The notes beneath the pieces were generated by a model that was not told where the DNA came from, made no database searches, and saw only the letters and a program-made list of their open reading frames with translations. 64,000 bases of DNA from Istiophorus platypterus (Eukaryota; Chordata; Actinopteri; Istiophoriformes; Istiophoridae), in assembly GCA_016859345.1 (NCBI GenBank), contig CM029134.1, positions 12,348,060 through 12,412,059 of the forward strand, read 5' to 3'. Within the stretch, counting starts at the first letter, position 1. Each line of letters begins with the position of its first letter. A program made the position numbers and the translations under genes. This document shows positions 48,862 to 61,100 of the stretch, one piece after another.

Positions 48862-48939
48862 TTGCAATTTCTTCTTTCCACAAAAATGCCTGCACCACCC
48901 ACACTCCACAGGTAAACATCGCCTGAGGTCACAGCAGGC

Positions 48940-49090
48940 TTAAAAGGAGTAGTTCTGCATATTGGGAAATATGCTTATTCACTTTATTACAGAGAATTAG
49001 ATAAGATGATTGATAACTTTCCACTCTCAGGTGTGTGTGGCAAATATAAAGCTGGCTCAGAGCCACACTTTGTATATTTAGTCATCTCTG
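48940..49090. mobile_element. Partial copy of the 41557 inverted-repeat family
   Basis: It contains taaaaggagtagttctgcat, ttgggaaatatgcttattc and caaatataaagctgg. Only the left half of the family is visible; the right terminus is missing. Confidence 0.6.
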
Positions 49091-50864
49091 TCTGCATAGG
49101 CTGATACCGGCACTGTGTGCCATCAATTTAAAGCAAAACTAGTAGGCGCCATCATGAAACCAAAAATGATGTGGATATTTCTCCCTTTTGGGTTCTGATC
49201 ACAGGACATGTGGTTTTACAGAGCAGATCTCTATGTTTCCTGTAACACAAAAAAAACCCATGCCATTTAATTTCATTTGGGCTATAAAACGCGTTAAAGA
49301 CAGGCAAGAAACTCCCAACAATACGTCTGTGGTAAATATTTTTGATAAATGTCCAGGCACAGCAGAGTCACACTCTCCGATGGCCAGTGTCGGTAACTGT
49401 GAGATTCATTTTTACTGTGCCTCTGTTGACCTGACAGTTACTTATTCAGTCTTTATAGAAGGTGAGAGAAAGGCAGAGTTCTTGATAATTACCGGATGCA
49501 GTTATATGAAAAAAAAAAAAAAAAATCCCCAAAACTTTCCATGTGCAGGTCAACAGAAGCACAGCAGAGTGGCGCTCTGTTTCTGACACAGATCATCAGA
49601 AAGTGTGGCTCTTCTGTGCCTGGAAATTTTACAGAAGTATTCAGCATCTAAATGTTGTCAGGAACCCGGCTTTTGTTTTAGCCGATTTTAGAGACCGCCT
49701 GATTTTTTTTTTTTACATTAAGTTCCAATATGTCCGGCCTGGCACTTTACGAAAACAGAAGCACCTGAAAACACAAATGGATGAAGCAATGAATGAAATG
49801 AATACTGAAAAATACTAGCACCCGTTTTTGTCGCCTTAGACAGGCTAGCTTTATATTTATGCACAGATGAAAGCAGCTTTGATCTTTGCCAGAGAGCTAA
49901 GATGTACATTTTCCCAAAATGTCAAACAAAATATTTTAAGCTCAAAACCGAAGACGGAGATATAAAGGGTTATTAGTCCTTTCCAGCTATTTGAAAATGC
50001 AGCTTTAGTCAGGATCTCAGTGTGATTTCATGCTGACAGTTAAAGGCTTATCCTAATTTTATTAAATCATACCACAGACAGCCCATTCCTTTTTATCTTT
50101 ATCTTTTCAAGCTTTCAATCCAGCTCCTTTCTTTCTTCTCTGTTCCTATTTGGTCTCATTGTTAATTACAGTTCAGAATTTGGAGGGGACTGTTAATCTG
50201 TCAGGGGTGGCTTTTATTGCTGCTCTGCTGCCATCCCATTATACCGTTATTATAGTTGTGGGTGCAGGCCTGTAATTGCAATAAGTAGAAGGGAAAGGTA
50301 GGAGAGACTTGGAGGCCTCTGGTCAGGGCAAAAACACCCCACCCCCCAGTCATCATCTGTCCTGGCAAAGTTTCTAAAAATGATAATACCGCCCGCGAAC
50401 AAACAGGCTCCTGTTCCAACTTGACTGCTGCTGCTGCACCTCTCAGGGAGCCAGAAACAATCAGAAAAGACACTCGTGTTTTGGACCCCAACTCTGTCTT
50501 TCAAAAATCTTCTTAAAAAAAGAAGATACACGTGGGGCATCCCGCCCAGGTGGGGTGGGGTGTTGTTTGTGTTTTGTAATGTGTGGTTAAAATAAAAAAA
50601 TTAAAAAAAAAAACTTCCTCAAAAACAACTTCTAGCCTGCCTCCTTTTTCTGCCTCTTTTCCTCAAAGCCAAATATAGCCATGCTACTGCCACGTCATCT
50701 GGCCCAAAGCACTTTTTTTTTAAAACCCTGAGAGAGGGTGAGATGGGGTTCAGAGCCTCAGCACTCACAAGTGGGGCTATACTTTAACATGTCTTTAATA
50801 AATATGAATATATTTTTCCACAAAAACTTAATACAATTTTGGCTGTCATGGAAATGAGGACAGT

Positions 50865-50870
50865 TTTATT
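50865..50870 (-). terminator. trmt112 polyadenylation signal
   Basis: The reverse strand reads AATAAA here, 277 bases past the trmt112 stop codon. It is the clearest such signal downstream of the gene on that strand. Confidence 0.5.
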
Positions 50871-51146
50871 GAAAAAGAAAAAGATCTTGAATAGTCACAC
50901 AAATAAATACAGATAAAACCGCATGGGGTTACTCTCGGGGAACATTTCCATTCGTTATTCTTCGAATCTTTTCTCGGCCGCTTAAAATGTGGTAACTACA
51001 ATCAACCAAACAGCGTGGCCTAGTTTCTCATGGCACCAACTCAAACCAGAGTCCAGCCTCTGCGCTCCCTCTCTCTGAATACCAATAGTCCCATCTGGGT
51101 GACAGTTTGGGGTGAAGTTGAGTTAAGAAGATCGTTACGTCGGTGT

Positions 51147-54100
51147 TTAAGCCTCGTCTTCGTTCAGCAGCATGTTGGGGATTCCTCTGGAGATCGGGAA
51201 CTCGCGTCCTGACTCGGGGCACTGCAGACAGCCCTCTAACACCTCCACCTGTAACAGACACAAATCAAAAACAGACGGTATGAGAAAATCCCACTAGATG
51301 TCATAATAGAGCAAATTACACAATGTGGCAAAAAGTATACGGACACTCCTGTTGGTTTGGGCCTGGTATGTATGGTTTGTCTGAGGCCCCTTCGTTCCAG
51401 TCAAGGAAAATTTTAATGCTGCAGTTTAAAATGATATTTTCGATCTGGGGCATGGTTTGATAATTGTTATATAATTTAAAAGGCTTTTTATGCAGTAATT
51501 CTCTTGAACTTGGTGCAGTCTCTGCCTCATTTTTTGTCTTTCACCCCCATGCTCTCGACAACTAAATACTGATTTATAGGACCAGTGTGTGGCTTTTAGT
51601 CGCATCTAGTGGTAAGCTTACAAATTGTGACCAACTGAATACCCCTCCCCTCACTGTCCAAGCATGTAGGAGAACCTATGGTAGCCTTCAAGTAACCTAA
51701 AATCATGAAAGAACCTCTCTGGAACCAAACACTGTTTTTTTCCACTCTGGGCTACTGTAGAGACATGGAGGGCTCCATGGAAGAGGAACTGCTCCCTTTG
51801 TAGATATGAAGGGCTCCTTCTAAGCCAATGAAAAAAGAAAACAATTCGTAGTTTAAGGTGATTTTACACTGATGAAAACATATTTAGGAATATTATATTC
51901 CATTTCTGCCTATAGATCCCTTTAATCCTACACACTAGTCCTTTAAAATACTGCTTCAGTATCCAGGGTAAATAGGGACTGGCTACATCAACACCTTTCA
52001 GTGTTCAGGATTAAATAAAATCCGTGTGATGCCACTACCTGAATCTGTATTCATATTTTTCATCTAGTACGTAACCACAGAGGCCAAATAAAGTTAAAGG
52101 TTCCCAATAGAGTTTCTGGCAACTAGTTGCACTATAAAGCTATAAAGTGGAAGAATGTGACTAGGCTGAGCAGAGCCCTGACCTCAACCATATCCAACAC
52201 CTCTGAAATTAAGTGAAACACCAACTATGAGCCAGAGACCTTTCTGGTGTTTAATGGGAACAAATCTCCGCAGCTAGGGTCCAAAATCTTGTGTAAAACT
52301 TTCCTAGAAGACTGGATGCTGATTTAACGCTCGTAGGTTTGCAATAAGGTGTTTTTCATTAATCACATGTGTAATGTTTGGGAGTCGACACACCTTTGGC
52401 CATGCAGTGAACTTACTGGGTTAGAATTATGTCTAAAACTATAGTCTGCTTTTGATCATTACAAAAATGCCACTTGAACTCCACTGAACGTACGTGGCAC
52501 AGTTATGAAAAAGAAGACACTGAGCAGGCGACTACCACATGAAAGCTTCATTCCTAATTGCTGTTGCCAGTAATAGAAACAGGATGTCAAGTACATGCTG
52601 TACCTCTGTGGGCTACAGTGAGAGTGAGCAGTGTAAGCTGTTTTAGTTCTATCCAAAAAGTGTTCTACACAAAGATAAAACAAGACCTTTGTAAAGAAGT
52701 AGAGCTGAAAATTAGAAATTTATCTGCACCTATTTTGGTTGGTTTAAATCATTTATAGCAAAATGCCGAACTGTCTCTGGTTCTAGCTTCTCCAATATAA
52801 AGGCATCCTTATTTTCAGTTTTATATAAACAGTAAACTGAATATCGTTGGGTCTTGGACTATTGGTTTCACAAAATAAGACATTTGATAATGTCACCAAA
52901 GCTAACGGGAGAATGTGAGAGTGGTTTTTCACTATTTTCAGACATTTTAAAGACCAAAATATGGATCACTTTATCGAGAAAAAAAAAAACAGGAAAAGTG
53001 ATGATGAAATCGGTTAAAGAGGAAAAACATTCACATGCTAGAAATATAACTAATAAGCACCATTGTATTCAAAACAAATACCCACCAGTACTGACAGGAA
53101 TGACTGAGCTTTTACCTCTAACAGCGCTCTGTGCACTTTCTTCAGGAAGTCTTCGTTATTCTCATAGTCTGGCACCAGCTCACCCGGCAGGTCTTGCCGA
53201 TGACCCAGCTATAGAGAAAAAAAAATGCACAAGAGCAAGAATTCAAACTGGAACACTGTACCTTCAGAGATAATTATGGGCCTCTCAAATGGATGTTATG
53301 TGTTGGGATCCTTGAACTGGGATGGGAAATTAAGAGTGAATCTCTGTAATGGGAAAGAGGTACAGACTGATTTTAAACCCAGTGTCTCATCGCGATGAGC
53401 AGTGGGAAGTTGCAGCAGGCTTTTTCTGGACTGTCTGCAGTTATTGGCTGTTTTCACAGACACTGAACAGGTTCAGCTTGGCTTCTGTCTACAACTGAGC
53501 AGGTTGCGTTATTCATATTGATTCAACATGAAGCCTGTGTGGTCATGTGGAACACATCTTGTAAACAATTTTTTTTACGTTCAAAGATTCCCCCAGGCTA
53601 CTGCCTAGAATCTGGTGGCAACAGTCTCTAGTGCAGTCAGACTCACCTCCTCTGCAGCCTGGACCAGCGCGCTCCACTCCAGTTTGGGAATCATCCGGCT
53701 GACAAACTGAGGGTTGAACTCCACCTCATTCACCTTGACCTCAGTTGCCTGCACAAAAACAACCAACCAACCAACCAAACAAACAAAAAAGACATTTAGT
53801 TTTACATATATACTTTTGTTTAATACTTTGGCTGCTGGCAAAGAAGACATCACACAGAAATAGCTGCATTCATATTCCCAACTAAGAAGACTGGTTTTCA
53901 CCTATAATGTAGTCAAGTACAGGATGGAAGACTTAAATTTAGGATATGACTTTAAATTTTAAATGTAAGTTGTAAATTTAATATTTAGATTTAACATTTA
54001 CTATAGGCATATACATTGCATTTAATGCTGTTTTATAAGGAAAATAGATACATCAATGTTAATTTTGCTCTAAATCTTGTAAATTCAATAAGATAAAAAG

Positions 54101-54892
54101 TTCAGATTTCTATTGGTATTATCAAGCTCAATGTGACAGTGTTTGTTGTTAGTTTGAGCTTTACAGATTTTAAAACGGTTGCATTAAGCAGGATATACCC
54201 TCAAAGACCACTTTACTCGTACAATCTAATCCTATACATCCTATCCTCTTTAAAGTTTACTTTAAAGTTACTTCTAATGTTCAGTATTTGTTGACACTTC
54301 CCCAGAGGTTTTAATTCAGTTATTTGATTTAGAATTGAGGTCATACTCGGTGATGTTGTTGTGGTACTGGGCTGCATTATATTCAGTGGTGTTTTTAACA
54401 TTCTGCTCCCCTCGTGTGTCTAAACCGGAAGGCCAAAATAACATTAGAAAAAAAACTAAATATAATTCTATAATACATTAAAAAAACAACTAGGGTCTCG
54501 GAAGGTGGTATTTAAGGCAGAACTGTTAAACTCAATTGGGATTAGATTGCACAGGTGTTAGGTTATGAAGTGGCCAGTGAGCGTGTCTGTGCTGTTCCCG
54601 CACAACTATCGTCAACGCAAGATCCGTGCTCGGAAATATCAATGCAACAATATGTTAAACCCACTTAAGAAATAAATATATATCCTCCCTTCCTTTCATC
54701 ATAGTGCCCGAGCGACGCACAGGCAGCACCGAGACAACCGCGATGCTCGGGTGTTAGCGGCGGTGGCAGCCAGGTGTTTCCAGCCAGATGTTTCCAGCCC
54801 AGGTGTTTCCTGTTTACCTTGATGAGCAGCGGGTATCCTTTGGTGACTCCCTTCACGTGAGACGTCAACATGTTGTGTGTGAGCAGTTTCAT
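51147..54892 (-). CDS. trmt112: Multifunctional methyltransferase subunit TRM112
   Basis: A small cofactor that stabilises and activates several methyltransferases acting on tRNA, rRNA and translation factors (TRMT11, ALKBH8, METTL5, BUD23 and N6AMT1 are known partners). Exons in transcript order: 54892-54818, 53748-53647, 53208-53116, 51248-51147; 123 residues (human: 125). Start MKLLTHNMLTSHVKG, then EVEFNPQFVSRMIPKLEWSA, and end QCPESGREFPISRGIPNMLL all match human TRMT112 nearly residue for residue. Cys97 and Cys100 are present, but the N-terminal cysteines of the yeast zinc site are absent, so zinc binding is uncertain. Splicing is in phase 0 throughout. The third intron (51249-53115) is inflated by nested inverted-repeat elements. 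It is tandem with atg2a and convergent with no gene. Confidence 0.96.
51318..52410. mobile_element. Tc1/mariner-like non-autonomous element, interrupted
   Basis: The left end cacaatgtggcaaaaagtat and the right end acacctttggccatgcagtg are imperfect inverted repeats. The left interior ttggtttgggcctggtatg fits a family common in fish. A second element (51573-51948) splits it. No transposase remains. It lies in the third intron of trmt112. Confidence 0.65.
51573..51948. mobile_element. Inverted-repeat element nested in the Tc1-like element
   Basis: The left end ataggaccagtgtgtggctt is inverted at the right as taatcctacacactagtcct. The interior has cgcatctagtggtaagctta, a family phrase seen in many teleosts. 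It is inserted inside 51318-52410, so it is younger than its host element. Confidence 0.65.
52755..52985. repeat. Dispersed fish repeat, copy 2
   Basis: It shares with copy 1 the ordered blocks aaaatgccgaact, tctggttctagcttct, gggtcttggactattgg and ttttaaagaccaaa. It lies in the third intron of trmt112, just after the nested element. Confidence 0.6.
53930..54320. repeat. 400-bp dispersed repeat, copy 2
   Basis: Copy in the first intron of trmt112, colinear with 34725-35125 and in the same orientation. The class is unknown. Confidence 0.65.
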
Positions 54893-55075
54893 GTTGTCAG
54901 ACAGACTCTGAAAGTGTCGCTAGCGAGATCTGCGGGTCTTCGGCGACCTGTGGATCAAGCCCCGACGTTTACATGTGGACCGGAAGTGCCGCCGTTGCGT
55001 CGCTAAAATAGGTCCCCGGGAGCTTTGGCCTCGGAGCGGTTGGTTCCATGTTTACAGTCGTAATTTGGGATGTCG
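54893..55075 (-). promoter_or_regulatory. trmt112 promoter, CpG-rich with ETS-type site
   Basis: Directly upstream of the start codon the sequence becomes rich in CpG. It contains ACCGGAAGTG at about 54979-54988, a consensus ETS/GABP site common in housekeeping promoters. There is no TATA box. No gene starts on the other side within about 2.5 kb, so this is probably not a shared promoter. Confidence 0.45.
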
Positions 55076-55402
55076 GTAGGTCACTTTATAGGAGTCTCTT
55101 TGGTGCAATGCTCTGTAAAAAAGATTTTTAAAAAATCCAGTTAGGGCCACTGCTAAATATCATAACAGCCTCTTCTTCGTTAATATTCATAATAACCAGT
55201 AACGAGTATTCTGATCGATTGGCGTTATTTATTATATAAATCTATATCTTCAGCTTTTATTGAATTTCTTTTAAAGAGGTGTTGATTCAGCTGTATAGTT
55301 TTTGGCAGGTTGTCGTTTATGGTGATGTTTTATCGTATAACAGTATAGAAAGAGCTCTTTCTGTTATTTAGCCTACCCTCATTCATATAATAAGGGCTAG
55401 AC

Positions 55403-55403
<1 letters not shown>

Positions 55404-55434
<31 letters not shown>

Positions 55435-55470
55435 GAGACAGACAGACACTTTATTAATCCTCAAATGAAA
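55404..55470. repeat. CAGA microsatellite with LINE-tail-like end
   Basis: About eleven CAGA units (55404-55449), then acactttattaatcctcaaa. Fish LINE 3' tails often end in a tetranucleotide run next to ACTTTATT(A/G)ATCC. The resemblance is short, so the class is uncertain. Confidence 0.5.
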
Positions 55471-56386
55471 TGACAGTGTTGCATTAGCCATGTCACATGA
55501 ATAATAAAAACGAGGTGTGAAACGCTGCAATCTAAGGTGAAATTATATACAGTAAATACATAAACTAATGAAAGTAAATTTTAAAACAAAAGGAGACTAA
55601 AGACAAACATTAACATTCAATTATATTTTATCATATTAATGTGTACTCTAGCCAGCATTGCAATTTTGTTAGTATCTTTGAGATTGAGCTAATTTTAACT
55701 GAATAATGAAACAGGTTTAGTACGCAACAGCCAGGAGGTCCCAAGTATCAAAGGCCCCAAAATCCCTAGACTCCTCTGCTAGTTGTTTTTTGTTTGTTTG
55801 TTTTTTCTTCTTAATTAATTACACATTTGATAAGGCAGACCCTGCAGTATTATTCTGTCGCCCCATCTTGTAAAAGGGCCAGGTGCTCACAGGGTCGAGG
55901 GACGTTCATTAAATTCAGCACAGCAGGGGCCAGCAGCAAACTTTTGTCCAGAGGCCCGATAACAGCTTGATCCAATCCTGGCTTTTTTAAAAATAGTTTT
56001 TAGGATTTTATTGTTTAACAGTGGAGGAAATTTCATAGGTCGATCATATGCTTTTTACTGAAAAAAATAAACTTTGTTGAACATTTTAGGAGGTAAAGTA
56101 ACAAGTAACGATCGCTCTTAAATACATTCCAGCACTAATAATATCAAAATATGTTGATTTGAGTTAATCTTGTTGAATGGCAGCAAAAACTTTCAGGCAA
56201 AGACAGTTTTCAGTTTTTATAGTCAAATTTTTTAATTTTTTGTATTAATTTTTTATACTCCTTGTCTTTGTTTTATACAGGTCTTTCATACAGTTTATGA
56301 TATAGTAAATAGTAATTACACACGAGGTGTGACAAGCATAAGTCTGTCACCCTCACAGACATGCAACATGCGCGCTCACAAACACA

Positions 56387-56391
<5 letters not shown>

Positions 56392-56441
<50 letters not shown>
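56392..56441. repeat. CA microsatellite
   Basis: A perfect CA run of about 24 units between trmt112 and atg2a. Confidence 0.97.
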
Positions 56442-56444
<3 letters not shown>

Positions 56445-57563
56445 TACACATATCCCTTACACTTATTAAACAAAAAAAGATAAAAATGTAAAACTTTTCT
56501 TAAAATCACAACACCCCCAATTATTCTTCCTCCAGTCACCAGATTCAGATCCTCTCAATTCTTATTTTGAAAACGAGTATGACAATATTTATGCTTTAAC
56601 AAAACAAAACAAAAAAAAACCCGATAAAGAAAAACTTAAAAAAAATGCAGGAAGGCAGCTAAAGATATGGGCAAAGCAATTCTTGGGGCAGATTAGGGTA
56701 ATTCAGGTCCAAGACCTGGGTCCTAAACGCCTCAGGTTAACAGAAGCACAAATGAGTTGTAATGCAGGTAGAAGAGCCATTGACTGACATCTCAAAACAG
56801 TTTAAGTCCAACTTTACTTTGAGAAGTTTGAACAGAATCCAATGTGCAAGAGAATTCAGAGGTTCAATGCGAGCCGGTATTTCTATTCAGTTAGCTATAT
56901 ATCAATATGAGCCAGTGTTCGTTATTTTTGTAGAGAGACGGTACAGGATTGAAGAAGGCAACGCAAACTAGTCAAAAAGGGCACTCTGCAAGTTTTATGG
57001 CACAGAAAACAGCACTGCGAGAAGTGGGTGCATGGTGGGGCTAAAGCTGAACCAGTCACTTAGCGTGGTGTTGTGAAAACCATCTGCCAACACGTGGAAG
57101 GTGTTAGCAAAGGACACTTCACTTCCATATTATCCCTATCTCTATGAGCATCACCAGACAACAAGATTGTGTCACCTTACTTGTCAATTCATCACACATT
57201 GCACCCAAAAAGGTTAATTGATACTCAAATGTATCTGAGATTTGAGCCATATATTCACCTGCTTCTCATACGGGTATGTCTCACAGTTGAGTTGTTCCTT
57301 ATACTGCTGCTAAAACTATTTTGCATCCCTGCAAATTAGGTGAACTTTTGCCAAAAATACCTACTTTGAATCAGAATACAAACAGTTAGTTTAAAGCAGC
57401 AAAATTCAGAGTACATTATGTGCCCACAATCTGTGTCTACAAACAATGGAAAACTCAAGAGTGATTATCTTTCCTGCCCTTTGTTGGATGGTAAATTAAG
57501 CCAGTTGAGAGTGATGGTGATATGTTTGCAAAGACAGCACAGAAAATCTGCAGTGCGAACTAG

Positions 57564-57569
57564 TTTATT
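57564..57569 (-). terminator. atg2a polyadenylation signal (candidate)
   Basis: The reverse strand reads AATAAA, 302 bases beyond the atg2a stop codon. It is a plausible 3' end; other A/T-rich variants exist further on. Confidence 0.4.
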
Positions 57570-57870
57570 ACTGAGAGGAGGAATATGAGGAGAGCTCTTG
57601 CAGAATGCAGAACAGAAGAGTTAAATCTGGTATACCCTTGTATGATGGAGCCACAGAAAACACTGGGTGTCAGTAACTGCAGTAGTAGTTAGCCGTTGCT
57701 TTGTTTTTGCATTGGTGCACACACTGACTCTCATTAGTCCATACACACATGCAAATACACATTCAAGCCTTGGATTCGCTCCCTTAGTTGAGACTTTCCA
57801 AAATCATGATCTCACTAATCTAACACACACATACACTCATCCTCTCTCACGCAAACACAAAAAGCCAACA

Positions 57871-58107
57871 TCATTCTTGGCCGTCTTCTGTGCGCCACTT
57901 CAGGAAGTCCTCCTTCCGGGCGTCTGGTTTGATCTGGTTCCTCATGCCACCCAGCAGATTGGAGGTGGCTTCAGAGGCCACTATCAAGGGTCTAACTACG
58001 GTCGGTGGGATCTGCCGAAGGACACCACCCACAGCACCAGGCAGACCCTTCTGTTCATGGCCCCGGGATGCTACGTCGCAAAGAGTCTGAGCTGTGTCGA
58101 TCACTCC
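57871..58107 (-). CDS. atg2a: atg2a final exon
   Basis: It starts after tctgctcctccag with GVIDTAQTLCDVASRGHEQK and encodes 78 residues to the stop at 57871-57873, ending FLKWRTEDGQE. This is the end of the ATG2 C-terminal domain. The close match to the human C-terminus, including length, shows that the gene is complete at this end. Confidence 0.94.
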   Translation of the reverse strand, partial: GVIDTAQTLCDVASRGHEQKGLPGAVGGVLRQIPPTVVRPLIVASEATSNLLGGMRNQIKPDARKEDFLKWRTEDGQE

Positions 58108-61100
58108 CTGGAGGAGCAGAGAGAACAATTATCATACACAGATTAGAGATCTGGTTACATGTGGCCAAGACATTGCTTTACTCTGGTTTCTCTAATCCCC
58201 CATCCTGATTATTTAGACTGGGTTTCTCAATATAGTCAGTTTACTGCAGGAAGTTAACAGTACATTTATTACTAAAACGTGAGAGCATGAGAGCCGACAG
58301 ATACATGTGACTGCTTATGTTTGGATTCTCTGCTCTCTAGAAGGGTCCATCGCCAGTTTTGAGAGGTTAGGTTTGGGGACACACCTCTCTGACTGTGTCG
58401 TAGGCCTTGGCCACGCCTTCTCGGAGGTCTGCAGGCTGGGCGGCTCTGCGGGGCCGGCTGGAGGGGGCCCGACCTTCGGTGATGGCGTAGCGATTCAGGG
58501 GAGGAGTTGGAGAAAGGATGTCATACACCGTCTCTGCTGTGGCCTGAAAAGCAGCAGGCAGGAACCCCAAGTTAGTTTTCTTCTTCTATTCAAATCAAGA
58601 GACTAATTTGTTATTGAGAAAAAATTGTTATTTTGAGCCATATGAATAAAATTGGCACAGAATGTTAAAATTTAAAACCTAGATACCAAATGCCTGAGGA
58701 CCTGTTTATTATGAAATCCTTCAACAACAACAGCTTTCCACACAGTCGGACACAACTATTAAATTCACAAGATTTTCTCAATCTTAGGTCATCATTGAGT
58801 TAGTTTGCATTGTAGCTCTCTGAAAAATAAATTCACATTGGCCCATATGACTGCCATGTAGTACATCTTTAACTCAGGCAAAAGTCTTGAGCTGCGCTGA
58901 AAATCCATTACAGACTGAGTACCTGTATTGCTTGCACCAGCCTGTTGCTGAGCTCCAGAGCAGCTGATGCTGTTGAAGTGCCGAAGGACGCTGCCCCCCT
59001 CTGGAGACCACGAATAATGCGTCCGTCTTTTCTATACTGCTCTATGGGCAACCAGAATAGATCCCTCACTCCATGGACTGGAGAAACACACAGAGATGGA
59101 AAAGAGGGGATAAATGAAGAGATAAAACAGGATAAAACATGTACATGTTAAGAAGACGGTATGTTTGGAGCAGACACAAACAGTATCAACTTACACAGCT
59201 GGACAACTGAGTGCATGGGACCAACACCTCCCAGAATGCCTGGCAGCTGATTCTTCCTGATGTCTGTTAGCCACTCTGTGACGGCATACTGGATCACTTT
59301 GTCTACACCGAGGAGACTAGAAAGTGTTGCAGAAAAAAGATTGAGAGTCTTTTGTAAACCCTACTGGTTTGCTTTTTAAACATTATGATATTGATTTGGG
59401 CCAGTTGCAAATAAGTAAGACTCTCTCAGATGAAATCTCATGCAAACAAGAGGATATTTGTTTTAGTGGAGAGGTTTATGTTTCTACCCGTGTCTGCAGC
59501 AGAGCCTCTTCAACTTCAGCTCAGAACAGTTTAACTGGGCCAGGCCGATCAGAATCCCTGCAAACGTTCCCTGTAAACACAGAGCAGGACGGAAGGAATG
59601 TGAATATTCGGACGTGGCTTGGATGATTATTTCCTGACCTATAGGATCTATAGGATCCCTGATACACATGAATCCTCCAGATTTCTCTATGATAAGCTTT
59701 TGATCAAGCCAGGTGACAGATGAACTGCCTCACCTGTTCGATGACGACATGTTTGCCATGATAGTCAAGCCAGATAGGCACTTCAGAGGTGAAACGAAAC
59801 TCCCTAAAAAGGACAGTGGGAAGGAACACAGAAATGATCGGTTAATAACTTAAACCTTTATTAATCTTCGATTAGGTGGCAAACTGCACTCACTCTTCAT
59901 TAGCAATATTCTTTTTTAGTTCAGTGGTACTTGTTGAACACAAGTCGCTACAAAACACAGAAATACCTTTTTCACCTTTGATTGTAACCCCCTTGATGGC
60001 TGCTGTGAATTAGTGTCTACATACCGGAAGTAGATTGGCTGGTCAGAGGAGGAGGTGGAGCCAGCAGAGGAGGAGCTCTGCTCACTGTAGGTAGTCTCTA
60101 CTGAAGCTGTGAGGTCAGGTCCCAGACCTGCGGCTGCCTCCGCCTCCTCAGACACCTTCTGGCAGGGGTCTGCCTTCACTGAAAATAAATGGAGAGAAAA
60201 TATAAGAAAATAAATATTTACCACAGCATGTTAACCATGCTCAAAATTAGATTCTGTAATCATTTAAGCGTGCTCTGAAGACAGTGAAAATGTGCAATGC
60301 CACAGTGACAATATGCGGTACTTATATACTTAACTCCACAAAAAGCAGCTTTGCAAACGATGCATGAGGGATCAGACAACTGATGAAATAGGCAGCGAAA
60401 AACAGAAAAAACACAAAACAAAAACAAAAACAAAAACAAAAAAACATATCATCAGCCATAGCTCACCTTCAGTTGCAGGGTCCACAGGCAGGTAAGGGTT
60501 AACAGAGGAAGCGAGATTACTGAAAAAGTCCTTCAAGAAGAAAAGTGCATCCTGGACAGATTATGGGAAAACAAAACAATATGGTTAGATTTTGAGAACT
60601 GACAGGAGCAGCCCAAACTACTGGCCTCCGTCAGATCAATGGTGTAGACAGATCAACTTGCCACAAAACCTTCTGAGACCTGAGGCAAAAATGTTAAATG
60701 GACTGCACTTATATAGCGCATTTCTATTCTTGTTGACCACTCAAAGCACTTTACACTACATGCCGTTCACCGAATCACACACACACCCACTCTACCCCCT
60801 GAGCCACAGCCGGAGGAGCTTTACTGGGCACAACACAAAGAGAAAGTTAAATTACTTTAAACTAATTTTAACTGTTCTTTCATTTGTAATAAATTCTAAC
60901 TAAAAATCAAGGATAATCATATGAAGTAGTTGCATGTTTTCAAGTCCTAATGCTGGTATGAATGGTAAACACGGATTGGCACAATATACACTAAATCATT
61001 TTGCAGAATTCAGAGAACCAGTCAGTCACTTAATTTTTTCACATGGTGATAATGAAAACAAAATTCCACTGCAGATCTGAAGGCTCTAGTCAAGACAATT

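Larger units (their letters stand above)
47560..50860. other. Gap upstream of tgfb2-like and downstream of trmt112
   Basis: No supported coding exon. The first 700 bases are moderately CpG-rich and probably upstream promoter sequence of tgfb2-like. Then come a long CA repeat (48794-48860), a dispersed-repeat copy (48940-49090), and A/T-rich DNA up to the trmt112 polyadenylation site. Confidence 0.5.
55080..57560. other. Gap between trmt112 and atg2a
   Basis: No supported coding exon. It contains a CAGA repeat (55404-55449) followed by a LINE-tail-like ACTTTATTAATCC, and a CA repeat (56392-56441). The remaining sequence is A/T-rich and shows no recognisable feature. Confidence 0.5.
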
